Notes under the pieces: generated by a model
Told to the model about the DNA's origin: nothing
Database searches by the model: none
The model's input: only the letters and a program-made list of their open reading frames with translations
In this document: piece after piece, positions 11,748 through 22,265 of the stretch
Layout: the number at the start of each line of letters is the position of its first letter
Numbering within the stretch: the first letter of the stretch is position 1
NCBI GenBank assembly: GCA_914767715.1
Contig: OU612068.1
Span: 8,928,001-8,992,000, forward strand
Source of the DNA: Membranipora membranacea
Taxonomy: Eukaryota; Bryozoa; Gymnolaemata; Cheilostomatida; Membraniporidae
Direction of reading: 5' to 3'
DNA length: 64,000 bases
Position numbers and translations under genes: made by a program

Positions 11748-12238
11748 AATATTGTCAATATTTGTACTTACTATTGTCAATGACAAGAATTAAACTCAGT
11801 TATTAAATGAGCTGGTGCTATTTACTGGAATCTACATATTGTTATAATATATGATTCAAGATCCGAAAGAAGAGGGGGAGACCTTCATCAATAAAACTAA
11901 AACCGTTCTCTGGTTATCCCTTGATTTTGGAACCTTTGCTGCTTGTTGGAATTATCCATCATCCTAGAACAATTCTAGATCTAGATTCTTTTAGAAGATA
12001 CTTAAGATTTGGTGCAACATTTTAGGAGCTTTGGTACAAATATTCCAACAATTAGTGTCTCAATAGCTACTCCCATTTGATTGATATATAGCTTATAACA
12101 ATGACATCATCACATTTAGTGACAATTTAGTTAATCATGAATTCTCACACAAGTAGGCTGGTGTCTTTTAATGCTCGTCCATTTGGTGCGGTGGGGGGCA
12201 ACATCAATAAAACTAAAACTATTCCGTGATTGTTCCAC
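11748..12238 (+). other. Non-coding repeat-derived sequence left of the LINE
   Basis: Contains a further copy of the GTTAATCATGAATTCTCACA box (12129-12150) and ACATCAATAAAACTAAAAC segments found again at 61450-61480. It is part of segmental copy A, split from 13738 onward by the LINE insertion. No gene is seen. Confidence 0.5.
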
Positions 12239-13735
12239 GATATATTATGAACTTTTATTACCCACCGATTAATGCATGAAGCAAATAAGACCATGTGAAA
12301 ACAAAAAAAACAAAAGAAGCAATAAGAAGGCATTGACATATTTATGAGTATTTATAAAAAAGGCTTTTTCTGCAAAGAGCAGTATTGGATTTAGGGAGGG
12401 TCGTGGTTTTATGATGGTGCCTATCATTTGTTGCTATGTGATGTATATGATGGTGATGTGGATGGCTGGTGTTCTTGCTCACATTATTGACATACTTTAG
12501 GCAGCATATGTCCAGATAAACACTTAGTTCTGTTAAATTTAATGCTGCAAGACGCTCATCATAATGTTCTGACCATGGCAAAATAACCCTAAGACATAAC
12601 TTCTGTAGTCGTTCAAGAATCTCTTTGTCCCCTTTTGATAAGTATGGGAACCAACTTGGTGTTGCGTACGAGATCACTGACAGAACTCTGGATCTATAAA
12701 ATGTGGCCAGACTAGACGTGGAGACCCCAGCCTTCCTGAGCCGAAAAATGGCATCCATAGCTGGCCTTAACTTACCTATTACAGAGTCAACGTGAGCACT
12801 GAATCTCATATGATTGTCAAAGCAACCCCCCAAAAAGTTAGACTGATGAATTTTGTCAGATGGGCGTGTCATTTATCTTGATAGGATCACAGATGATGTT
12901 CTTTTGAAGGGTTAGAGTCAGTGATTGTGACTTAGTGACGTTTAATAGCATTGAATTTTCTTCACACCAGCTTGCCGCATAATCAGCTGCAGACTGTAGA
13001 GGATTGTCATGAAATACGAGAGATGCTTTATGAGATGTAGAGTTTTCTATATGCACTTCCGAGCTTTCTACCACATTATAAACTGTAGTGTCATCTGAGT
13101 ATTTGATACAAGGTATTTCGGGCAGCAGATCATGCACAAAAATGTTCCACAAGAGCGGTCCCATAATAGTACCTTGTGGAACTCCGATTTTGCAACACTC
13201 ATATGATGAATATAGCAATAGCAATAGCAATATAGCAATGTGTGGAAGCATTTTATCAAAAGCTTTGCTGAAATCCAGCATCAAAGCCTGAACAGCAACA
13301 TTCTGTTTATCATCAAGACTAGATGCAATTTCCGTTGTAAACGTCGCTAGAGCGTCAGTGGTGCTCATTCCTTTAGTATATGCATACTGATCATCAAAAC
13401 TGGGGAGTTCCGCCTTGATCAGCTCAGATATGACTTTCGACATAACTTTTCCTACATGGAAGAGCAATGACAAAGGTCTGAGCTCCTTGAAGGTAGAAGG
13501 TGTCTTCACTTTATTCAATGGAGTAACTTCTGCTCTTTTCCAAAGCGTGGGGAAATGACCGCTTTCAAGAACTTTGTTGATTATATTAGTTATTGGAAGT
13601 GACAACAGATGTGCGTTGTTTTTGGTGACCCAACTAGGATAATCCTCTCTATTAGTAGACTTGTGATCAGTTTTGGAATGGATTGCCAAGCTGTTTTTTA
13701 CAAATGCTTTATGAGCTTCAGTACCAGATTTCAAT
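12239..13735 (-). mobile_element. CR1/L2-type LINE fragment, reverse-transcriptase domain to 3' end (copy 1)
   Basis: A minus-strand frame (13734-12856) gives the finger-palm part of a non-LTR reverse transcriptase: LWKRAEVTPLNKVKTPS, ELRPLSLL, MLDFSKAFDKM (motif A), GVPQGTIMGPLLWNIF (motif B) and IKYSDDTTVY (motif C, YSDD). A second frame (12872-12342) continues with the thumb region (FYRSRVLSVISYATPSWFP, LERLQKLCLRVILPW) to the stop. About 40 residues between motifs A and B are replaced by an AGCAAT/ATAGCA microsatellite at 13205-13240. The frame break at 12856-12872 and that deletion make it inactive. The 3' end (AATAAAAGTTCATAATATATC) matches that of copy 2 at 38.9-41.2 kb. The 5' part is missing, as is usual for truncated LINE insertions. 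Confidence 0.85.
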
Positions 13736-13737
13736 AA

Positions 13738-14059
13738 TTTGTTTGTGAATTGCTTCCATGATTTGATTAGAATAATAGCGTATAACTATGACCTCATCAT
13801 TTTTAGTGTCAAATTAGTTAATCATGAAATCTCACACAGGTAGGTTGGTGTTTTATAATGCTCTTGTAATGGGGTTAGGTCAAGAGTTATCCCTCATTAT
13901 AGGGGGCGCTGATCAGATTAGACTATGAAGTTACAATTCTTTATATATGCTATCATTGAACTAGATCACACTTTTTTGGTTTGTGTGTCATGCGTCATGT
14001 TTATTTGTATTCAGAACAGAACAGATTTGACAATATCGATACATTATGTTATTTTGTAG
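13738..14059 (+). other. Upstream flank of cassette A, no exon recognised
   Basis: Closely matches the reverse complement of 60840-61290 in segmental copy C, including GGGATAACTC/GAGTTATCCCTC and GGGGGCGCTGATCAGA. A signal peptide or ectodomain exon was searched for here in all frames and not found. A frame stays open from about 13981 into the next exon, but a splice acceptor at 14059 suggests it is intronic. Confidence 0.5.
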
Positions 14060-15101
14060 ATTTCGAGATAATCGTATCGATAATCTGTGTACTATTAGTT
14101 CTAACTGTGCTATCAGCAATCCTCCTATTTTGCGTCAAATGCAAAAATGATGAGTACTATGCGTCTGATGATGAAACATCTCATCAGACGCGTAGAGAAC
14201 GCAAAAAAAATTCAAAGAGCAGACGAAGAGGCTCGTCAGCCTGCAGACGACAACAATCTGCAGGATTTGTGCAGTCAGAGGATTGATTTGTGCAGTCAGA
14301 GGGTGGATTTGTGCAGCCGGAGGGTAGAGTTATGCCAAAGGCACAAGGCAGTTAGTTAAGCTTCATCGGACTTTCGCCACCGCCCAGACGACCAAGCTAT
14401 TTTCTTATGACTCCTCCTGTTATAGGTAAGGATTAACTTTCAATGACCAAATTGCTGAGTCTTGTTTTTTCAGTTTCACTTGTAGTTTGAAGAAATATTA
14501 AAATCTCATTTGAAGACGGGAAGTACAAGTTCCCAGTATGTAGGCTAGTAATTTCACCACAAAACCTTGCTTGCTTCTAACAAAAGCTTGCAATCAATAC
14601 TCCATACTTTGGTTCCTTGATGTGTTGATAGTGCAATAGGGCTGCGCAACAGTACCCTAATACGTGTTACTTGAACAGTCACCATACTTAATGATTCCTA
14701 AAACTTCCTAAATCATACCTAGTATTTTATTTGATCACACCTAAATCATACTTAAAACATCCCCTGATCATACAATTCTGGTCAAGCACAAATTGAAGTA
14801 CGCTGTTACCTTCTTACTTCCTCTAAATTAGCTGTTTTCTTCCTGTACTTAAAAAAATCCAGTTTACAAACATAATTGATTTTAAGTCATTAAATTTATA
14901 CAAAACATATTTATAATACAGCATGTGCATTTTCCAGCTGTGCGGATGAGTGGGCATCAGCCCATCATGGGATATGTTACACCAATAAATCGTGGAAAAG
15001 AGGGAGAGCTTGTGGATTCGAAAGGAATCTGGTGGGGATTGAGTGACAGGGAGCGGCAGCTGTGGTATAGGGAAAACATAATTGTACTAAAACATTTATA
15101 G
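14060..15101 (+). pseudogene. Receptor-like cassette A: transmembrane plus cytoplasmic-tail exons
   Basis: Exon 14060-14424 follows TTATTTTGTAG and ends at ATAG/GTAAGG. It encodes one hydrophobic span (IIVSIICVLLVLTVLSAILL), then cysteines (FCVKCK), an acidic patch (YYASDDE) and a basic stretch (RRERKKNSKSRRR). A TGA at 14284-14286 interrupts the 7-residue repeats (GFVQSED, then FVQSEG and GFVQPEG). Beyond the stop the DNA still reads PPPRRPSYFLMTPPVI in a neighbouring frame. The second exon starts at 14938 (TTTTCCAG) and joins in phase 1 to read AVRMSGHQPIMGYVTPINR, stopping at 15099-15101. Compared with B and C, the tail segment carrying the paired YxxL motifs is deleted here. The topology suggests a single-pass membrane receptor, but no ectodomain is recognised upstream. 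Function is inferred from layout only. Confidence 0.6.
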
Positions 15102-15391
15102 TTTCATATTAATGACTTGGCCAAAATAAATGGATAACATATTCCATAGTTACATTATTAATATTGTGAGTTGTTTGCCAAGTGATTATGATCAAATGGA
15201 CATGAGGACAGATGTCAAAACAGTCATTATAGAAACAAGCAAAAAAATAAAGAACAAAATGGAAACTATCTATGTATGCAGTATCTAAAGAAAAATAACA
15301 GGATTATTCATGAACTGACTTTCCTGTAGTCTTCCGTAATTGGTATCAAATCATATGCATATAAAGGATCCAATGATCCTGAATCAGCTAA
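15102..15391 (+). other. 3' flank of cassette A
   Basis: Matches the reverse complement of 41760-41900 and 59280-59420 (TCAAATGGACATGAGGACAGATGTC). This marks the downstream edge shared by all three segmental copies. No coding. Confidence 0.5.
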
Positions 15392-15418
15392 GCAGTACCA
15401 CAAAGAAAGTGGTACTGC
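15392..15418. repeat. Perfect hairpin, 10-bp stem with 7-base loop
   Basis: GCAGTACCAC and GTGGTACTGC flank AAAGAAA. It lies just 5' of the ORF1-like retroelement reading frame, so it could belong to that element's 5' leader. Confidence 0.6.
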
Positions 15419-15503
15419 AGTAAAATTTAAAAGCTGCACTGAAAGCGACTTTCTCAAGCAAAACTTCTAGGAAGATACGAAAAACAAAGAATCCTTCGGT
15501 ACC

Positions 15504-17085
15504 ATGTCATTGGATAAATTAATGGAAGCTTCAACAACTGCGCAACAAAGCACGACAGGACATGGGCAAGTTGAATACTCATATCATCTATGTCAACATA
15601 TTTTATATCAGATTAATAATCTAATCAACAGGGTAGATACCCTTGGAAACATTATTGTAAGACAGAATGGTATAATATCAACTCTCAATACAGAGATGGG
15701 ATCAAACAAGGAACAAATAGTAGAAAGGAATTCTTCCTTCATAACTCAATGAATCGACAGTTGACTCTCTGAGAAAATTACTACTTATGCTGACAAATTA
15801 GCTGTGAAACATAAGGGAAATGAGATTCATCACAGAATTCCCAAGGATGTAGAGCAAAAGCACACAATACCGTTTGAACCGAAGAAGTCATCTGTCATCT
15901 GTCATCTATGACATACAGCCCAAGCAAATACCAAACCTCAACATAGACAAAATGAGGATGGCAATTTGCCGACGCCATGGTTTCACTAAAGTATATCTCA
16001 TCAATAGATATAAATTTCATAAAAACAACTTATCCAAATGCAAATTTTTAATTCAACTCTCTAACAAATCAGACCTAAAGAAGATGGTTGAAAAATGGGA
16101 TGAATCAAGTTTTGGCGGGTCCAGAGTAAGGTTTACAATTCAACCTGTCCCTCATGTCGCTGTTGTTAAAGGAGTTCCACTTCATATGCGTTGGAACACT
16201 GCTAGAGTCACCCCTGTTTTTCAGGGTGGTGATCCAAATGTTATCCATCGAATTACAGACCTTTATCAATTCTGCCTATATCATCTAAGATTTTTTGGTT
16301 CCAAAGTAAGGTTTACAATTCAGCCTGTCCCTCATGTTGCTGTTGTTAAAGGAGTTCCACTTCATATGTCACCTGAAAATATATTCATTGATGTCAATGC
16401 AGATTACAGATGTACATCAGCCTACCAAATTACAACGACAGACGGAAAGCCACTTCGTGCAGTAAAGTTGCAATTTTAAAATGATATCGAAAAAAATGGA
16501 GTATTCATAATGGCGTAGTATTTCGATCCCAAAATAATATTTTATATCACAACGAAGGACGTCGATTTACAATTAGACGCATTATCCAGTAAAATGACCA
16601 CCTTCCACCAAACCCAAGCCAGACGTAGCCCAGGGTTCAGATGCTTAGAAGAACTATCTAACAGCCAGTAACTATGGGATGATATGCAAAAGGAAAAAAA
16701 CAACATTGCCCCATAAATCAGTATCCACCCTATTAAACTGCGAGCCTGGCCATAGCTCAATTACTGATCAGGATAACCTACATAGGTTCATCGAATGCCA
16801 GCTGCCAGATAAATTATTTTCACAAGTATCGTCAATGCAAGAACAACTTATCAAACCATGTGGAATACAATAATGTTTGTCCACATCATGAGATCAGAAG
16901 ATTTCTCCAATTTTGAAGAACAGGCTGAAATGAAGACCTACCAGAAGGCTAAATATGCACTAATGAAAGAGCTACGCTACCATCGGGATATGATAGATGA
17001 GGTGTGTTTAAGTCTTGAGATAGGAGGTATCCAGCAAACTGTCAAGGTGCTCAATGACAGATCAATGCGCACCCAAACTTTTTAA
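15504..17085 (+). pseudogene. Retroelement ORF1 (RRM/gag-like) remnant with an internal RT-derived insert (copy 1)
   Basis: The first frame (15504-15752) is likely coiled coil (MSLDKLMEASTTAQ, then HILYQINNLINRVDTLGNI). A second frame (15874-16479) has the RRM-like gag pattern of LINE ORF1 proteins: ICRRHGFTKVYLINRYK, VVKGVPLHMSPENIFIDV and DGKPLRAVKLQF. A third (16858-17085) reads MKELRYHRDMIDEVCLSLEI. Within the second frame a segment of about 26 residues (FGGSRVRFTIQPVPHVAV and what follows) occurs twice, at 16111-16188 and 16297-16368. Between the two lies WNTARVTPVFQGGDPNVI, which is reverse-transcriptase sequence, not ORF1. Frameshifts and stops make it dead. A related, more decayed copy lies at 23.7-24.7 kb. 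The call rests on pattern, not on a search. Confidence 0.55.
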
Positions 17086-17136
17086 ACCTTGTAGATTTTT
17101 ATAGAAAAACAACTGTTTTTTTTTATACCAATATTA

Positions 17137-17640
17137 TCAATACACTTCGCTAATTGATACGCTCCAAGTAATAAACAATGATGTTCTATCATGTTCTTGC
17201 AGCGAGCTGTATATAAGGTGCAAGAAGGGATTGGATAGACAACTCACTGACACTCTGTCAACACTCCGACACACCTGACCATAGGTTAACAATAGAATTG
17301 TTAGAGGCTGCCTGTGTAGCAAGTGACAGATACTCTTAATAGATTGGATCGGAAAAAAAAGTAAAGGAACTATCCGATTTAATTACCAGTCTCAGTAAAG
17401 AACTCAGGGCGATGGATATACAAAAAAATCAGCAATATCACCAGCTTCACGAGCATCTCTGCACAGTTCAAAGGCTGCCACACTACAGATTTTTTGTTAC
17501 ATTTTGTTTTCTTTTTATTTTATTTATAAAAAGATAAACAACATCATCTGTATATATAGCCTCTTGAGCAAAGTTAAATCTTTCAAATCAGAGCTTATTC
17601 AATTATCTTTATTTCAATTGTAACATTAAATTGCTGTGTT
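17137..17640 (+). other. Retroelement 3' coiled-coil fragment and AT-rich spacer
   Basis: At 17350-17490 the plus strand reads VKELSDLITSLSKELRAMD, a heptad-like stretch. It is matched by 24015-24150 (IRxNYQSH.KLKADE in another frame), so both belong to the same element family. The rest is AT-rich with no gene. Confidence 0.45.
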
Positions 17641-18169
17641 CTCTTAAGGTCTGCAAATTTAACCTCTGCACAGTCCTATGATAACAACATCTAAGTAATT
17701 TTGTTTTTCAGCTCACAGATACTTAAAAGTTACATGACTGACCTTATTCTAGATAAACACTATCAATTTACTTTGTTTATTGTTTTTGATATTTTGGCAT
17801 TTTTTGACACTTTTTTTGGAAAGCATTTCACTATTGAAATAAAATTAATTTACTATCGTTTCATTTCAACTTTTATGATTTTTGTTACTTTTGCCCTTTC
17901 TGGCACTACTTGAAAATAATTCAAATAATAAGGATTGCCAATAAACGTGTTGAAATCAATTCCATTGCGTTGATTTCTCATAAATGTATACTCTTTTTTA
18001 TTTATTTCATCTCAGTGACTTTTGCTCCTATACTTTTATCCCTCCATACTACTTTAAACTTTATTTATGCTCATCAGTGAACATGTTTTGGAGAATGCAA
18101 AGACATCTATCATAAACCGTCTGTGTGTTTAGAGTCCTTACTAGACTATCAGGGGTCCTGATATTTTGT

Positions 18170-18441
18170 TTGAAATGCAAAGACAATGAATACTATGCGT
18201 CTAGTGATGAAGAACATAGCAATGTCATCAGATGCTTAAAAACGGAAAAAATACTGCAAAGGATCTAAAAGAAGACTAGATCATCAGCTTATAAACAACA
18301 CAAGTCTGTAGGATTCGGGGGATCCGAGTCACCCTTGCGAGCTGCTCAAATCTAACATCAAATCAGAAGCTCATTTTAAATGAGCCGAGCTTCATGGCTG
18401 TCCCAAAGACAGAGCTACATTCTGATCAGTCCTACTGTTTT
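18170..18441 (+). pseudogene. Degraded cassette tail exon, array unit 1
   Basis: Reads MKCKDNEYYASSDEEHSN and, after frame breaks, QSYILISPTVFG before GTAGGC. It lacks the transmembrane coding part seen in A-C. The YILI segment is the counterpart of YILM in cassettes B and C. Stops make it non-functional. Confidence 0.5.
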
Positions 18442-19967
18442 TGGTAGGCATTAAACTTTCTAGGAAAACCGTACAAATTGCTTTTTGTTTAATTTTCACC
18501 TTTATTGATGCATGTCATTTATTATTGTTTCATTCCAACATTGTTTTTGTTTATTTTTGCCTTTTTGGCACCATTTGAGAAACATTGCACTATGAAACAA
18601 AAAGGTCTGCCAATAAAATTGCTTGAAATAATTTAATCGCCTAACATTCTCTCGAATTTATACGATTTTTTTATTTATCTCAGTGACTTGCACTACTTCC
18701 ATATGGTCTCCTCTCAAAGGCTGCAGCTAATATAAATTGCATCCGCTCTACACAGCAGCACAGGAGAGGAAGAGGGGGGGCAAAGAGGGAATCTATTAAC
18801 AAACAGTTCGGATGTGCCGTGCTGTGCCTTGACATGTCATTGCTGGCGCAATCAAAGTGCCAACAGCTAGCCAAGCTGGAGAAGAACAAACAGGCTGGAA
18901 AAAAGTTGAAGATAACACACTATATGGTCTGAATGGTGATGGAGGGTGAAGAGATTGTCATATTTGTTGAGAGTCAATAAAACTCGGTGAGGTTTGAAAA
19001 TAGGAGAAAAGATGGGCCTCTGTGCCACGCACTTCCACAACAGCCATCGACAGCTGTGCAGGAAACATTCAAGACCTCATCATCGAAAACAAGGTGTGCT
19101 CAAAAGGATGCAGGCAGACAGTGTGTGCCAATAAATGCACACAACAAGACTGCAGCACAAGCCTGCCTAAAGGGGCCAGTCCACATTATAAATTAAACAT
19201 GCACTTGCTGACCCGTGACCTCATCCCAGTGACAGTCACTTCAGACACTGATAGACATGGTGCACAGCCCCATAAGGCTATATTAAGTACAAGGTCGGAA
19301 AAGTGCACTGTTACAGCCCAGTCAGACCCATCTCACCTGGGAAACTCGCAGGTGAGAGCTAGCATGAAAGTGAATGTTAGAAAAGAGACATTCAGTTGCG
19401 CCAGACTCAAAACAATTGACTCACTTGAGAAGTTGCTGACAATTACAATTGCTGCATATTACTTTCTATTTTATTTAATTTCACTGATAAAACTTCTTAA
19501 TTTTGATAAAATAATTAATACCTCAAAACTAAACATTGCAATCATTTCAAATATCTTTATTTCAATTGTAACATCACATTATTTGGTTCACTTAAGCTCT
19601 GCAAATTTAGCCTCTGCACAGTCCTATTATAACAACATCTACGTTATTTTGTTTTTTAGCTCACAGATATTTTATCTTTTACAGTTATATGACTGACCTC
19701 ATTTTGGATGAATATTATCAAATTTACTATTGTTTTATTCTAATGTATATGGCTTTATTGAAATAGACAGGATTGCCAATAAATGAGCTCAAAATAATTC
19801 TGTTGCATTACTTTCTTTTAAATGTATTCTCTATTTCCTTTTTTTTATCTCATGACTTATGCTCCTCTGCTATCATCCCCCTTCTTGAAATGTTATTTAC
19901 GCTGCATCAGTGATCATGTTTGGAATGCAAACACAAAGATTACATTACTTATTTTGTAGATTTCACG

Positions 19968-20262
19968 ATAATTGTATCGATCATCTTTTTGTTAGGATCC
20001 TAATATTTGGTTAGAAATGCAAAGACAATGAATACTATGCATCTGGTGATGAACAACATAGCGATGTCATCAGATACATGAAAAAAAGACCAAACAGCAA
20101 AAACGATCTGGAAGAAGACCTGGATCTTCAGCCTACAGACAGCAAAAGTCTGGAGGATTCGGGGATCTGAGGCAGCCTTGTGAGCTACTCAAACTGAATA
20201 TCCAAAGCCAGGAGGCAGCTTATTCTTATTCTTACATTGTGACCAATCCTCCTGTTTTAGGT
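19968..20262 (+). pseudogene. Degraded cassette TM/tail exon, array unit 2
   Basis: Follows the conserved acceptor TTATTTTGTAG. It begins DFTIIVSIIFLLGS and then hits a stop, with KCKDNEYYASGDEQHSDVIR continuing in another frame. The donor TTTTAG/GTAAGG at the end leaves phase 1, like the cassette exon. The hydrophobic span is shortened relative to A-C. Confidence 0.55.
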
Positions 20263-20496
20263 AAGGATTTTCTATGAAACTTTCTATGAAAATCGTACAA
20301 ATTTCTATAAATATTTATTTTTTTTAGTTCCGCCTTTATTGATGCATGCTAGACATGAATTTACTATTGTTAAATTAAACATTTTTAGTTTTTGTTATAC
20401 TTTTGCCCTGTTGGCACCATTTGGAAAACAATGCACTATGAAACAATAGGGGCCTCAAATGCTTTCAAATTTATACATATTTTTTATTTATCTCAG

Positions 20497-20673
20497 TGAC
20501 TTGCGTTACTTCACTATTGTCTCCCCTTAAAGGCGGCAGCTATAATAAATTGCAACCACTCTACACAGCAGCACAGGAGAAGAGGGGGGCCAAAGAGGGC
20601 ATCTATAAACAACAGTTCAGACATGCCGTGCGGGATAGCTGCCTTAACATGAACGGTCATGATCAGGTTCCAG
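20497..20673 (+). CDS. Short tail-like exon with YNKL motif (copy 2a), open frame
   Basis: Bounded by a good acceptor (TTTATCTCAG at 20487-20496) and a donor (CCAG/GTAGGG). The exon is 177 nt and open throughout when entered in phase 1: VTCVTSLLSPLKGGSYNKLQ, then LYTAAQEKRGAKEGIYKQQF. It joins the preceding exon end (phase 1) without breaking the frame. SYNKL gives a YxxL tyrosine motif, and the same YNKL string occurs in the ITAM-like segment of cassette B. There is no signal peptide or known domain; a cytoplasmic tail exon is the likely role. Copies at 18690 (stop after GCS) and 20900 are paralogs. Confidence 0.5.
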
Positions 20674-20899
20674 GTAGGGATTAAACATCTTTCATTTTCA
20701 CCTTTATTGATGCATGCTAGATGTTAATTTACTAATGTCTCATTCTAACCTTTTGTTTATGTTACTTTTACCCTTTTGGACCCATTCGGAAATCATAGCC
20801 TAGCACTATGAAACAATAGTGACTGCCAATAAAACTGCTAAAAACAATTCCTTTGCCTCACATTCTCTCGAGTCTATACGCATCTTTTTTTTATGTCAG

Positions 20900-21080
20900 T
20901 GACTAGCGTTACTTCGCTATTGTCTCCCCCTGAAGGCTGCATCTATGATAAATTGCATTTGCTCTACACAGCAGCACGGGAGAGGAGGGGGGCAAAGAGG
21001 GAATCTATTAAGAAACAGTTCGGATGTGCCGTGCTGTGCCTTGACATGTCATTGCTGGCGCAATCAAAGTACCAACAGGG
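20900..21080 (+). CDS. Short tail-like exon with YDKL motif (copy 2b), open frame
   Basis: Starts after TTTATGTCAG and reads VTSVTSLLSPPEGCIYDKL, then LLYTAARERRGAKRESIKK and so on, ending QSKYQQ. It is a tandem duplicate of the exon at 20497, offset by about 400 bp, and the frame is intact. A partial third copy of its 3' half is fused directly behind (21081-21150, reading GHL, then VPCRVAAS). The donor is uncertain because GTAAGG at 21081 begins that third copy. Confidence 0.45.
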
Positions 21081-22039
21081 GTAAGGAGGACATCTATAAA
21101 CAAACAGTTTGGATGTGCCGTGCAGGGTAGCTGCCTCGACATGCACGGGTTTGTCATATCCGTCGACAGTCGATACAGCTTGGCGAGGTTTGAAAATGGG
21201 AAAAAGAAAAGGCCTCTGGTGACATCGACAACTGTAAGAGTTCATCATCGAAAATAAGGTAGGCTGAAAGCATACAGGCTCTGTCAGCACAACCACACGG
21301 CTTTGTTTGCCTAAGAACGCACACAACACGACTGCAGCGCAACCCTGCCTAAAGAGGAGAACATATTGAGCATGAGCTTGTTGACCAGTGGCCTTATCCC
21401 AGTGACGGATACTCCAGACAAAGATGGGTGGGGATGAAAAGCCCTATCAGGGTATACTAGGCTTGAGGCCGGAAAACTGGACTGTTACAGCCCAGTCTGA
21501 CCCATCTCACCAAGTCCTGGACAACTCACAACTAAAAAATTCAATTTTTTGTATTACATCATGTACATATATTCTCATTGTAAAATGTGAGGGTTTTGCA
21601 AGCCACAATTGCATTATGGAAGTGATTTGCTGACAAATTTCACCAATTTGCTTTCATGTGTAATTTTTTCACTTGTACATGGGTGTATTGGGATCTATGT
21701 AGATTTACTGTAGTTATCTTATCTTTAGTTTATTGCCACAGAGGTTGTACCTAAAATTAATATTGGTGAAATTTACCATATGTTTTAGGCCACACAAAAC
21801 TGAATATTAATCTCATCTTTGCTCATAGAAACAGCTCTTCAGATAAGCAAAACACACATTACACTAATACACATAATGCAGAAAACAACAATATAGAAAC
21901 ACTTACATATGGTGATGTATCAGGGCATAGCTTAGCAAAATTTCTGTGCACAAAACATGTGTCTCCTCAGAACCATCAGAAAAGAAAAGAAAAACCACTA
22001 ATCCAACCTCCTCAAATAAGAGAGCTGTGAGATTTAAGT

Positions 22040-22080
22040 TGGGAGTTACCCTCTATCAGTGCATGAGAGGATAACTCCTG
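22040..22080. repeat. Short inverted repeat GGAGTTACCCTC / GAGGATAACTCC
   Basis: A 12-bp imperfect stem. The same GGGATAACTCCTGACATAA-like box occurs at 61130-61150 and, inverted, at 13880, so it is part of the cassette-associated repeat. Confidence 0.5.
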
Positions 22081-22265
22081 ACACAATGGGAGTTAGGGCA
22101 AGGAGTAGTCCTTGGTTGGGGGATACGGCATTATCCATAATCATTATGATTATCATTGTTCAGAGCTATTTAACCTTTATCAAAGGAAACACAATCCCTA
22201 ATGGTTAATTTTGGCACAATGGGTTGTTAATTATTTGTATTTATTGTAATTATTGGTTTAACATT

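Larger units (their letters stand above)
17640..21640 (+). repeat. Tandem array of about 1.95-kb units carrying cytoplasmic-tail-like exons
   Basis: Unit 1 begins at 17645 (GGTCTGCAAATTTAACCTCT) and unit 2 at 19593 (GCTCTGCAAATTTAGCCTCT). Each unit holds, in order, a degraded version of the cassette transmembrane/tail exon (18170-18450; 19968-20262), a YNKL-type exon (18690-18860; 20497-20673 and a further copy from 20900), and a segment reading LARFENGKK and LLTSGLIPVTDTP (18960-19390; 21160-21530). The KCKDNEYYASGDE box in unit 2 is clearly homologous to KCKNDEYYASDDE of cassettes A-C. Most copies have stops or frame breaks, so the array is largely relic. Confidence 0.65.

Noticed and set aside
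13981-14059. Extension of cassette A upstream as a coding start (MCVMRHVYLYSEQN...)
   Set aside because: The open frame is shared with C but broken in B by one base, exactly in a stretch that looks like a polypyrimidine tract before TTTTGTAG. A splice acceptor explains it better.
14147-14359. Second frame over the cassette exon (DLCSQRVDLCSQR...), also open in B and C
   Set aside because: It is the out-of-frame reading of the 21-bp repeat; hydrophobicity, splice phase and the A-C comparison favour the other frame.
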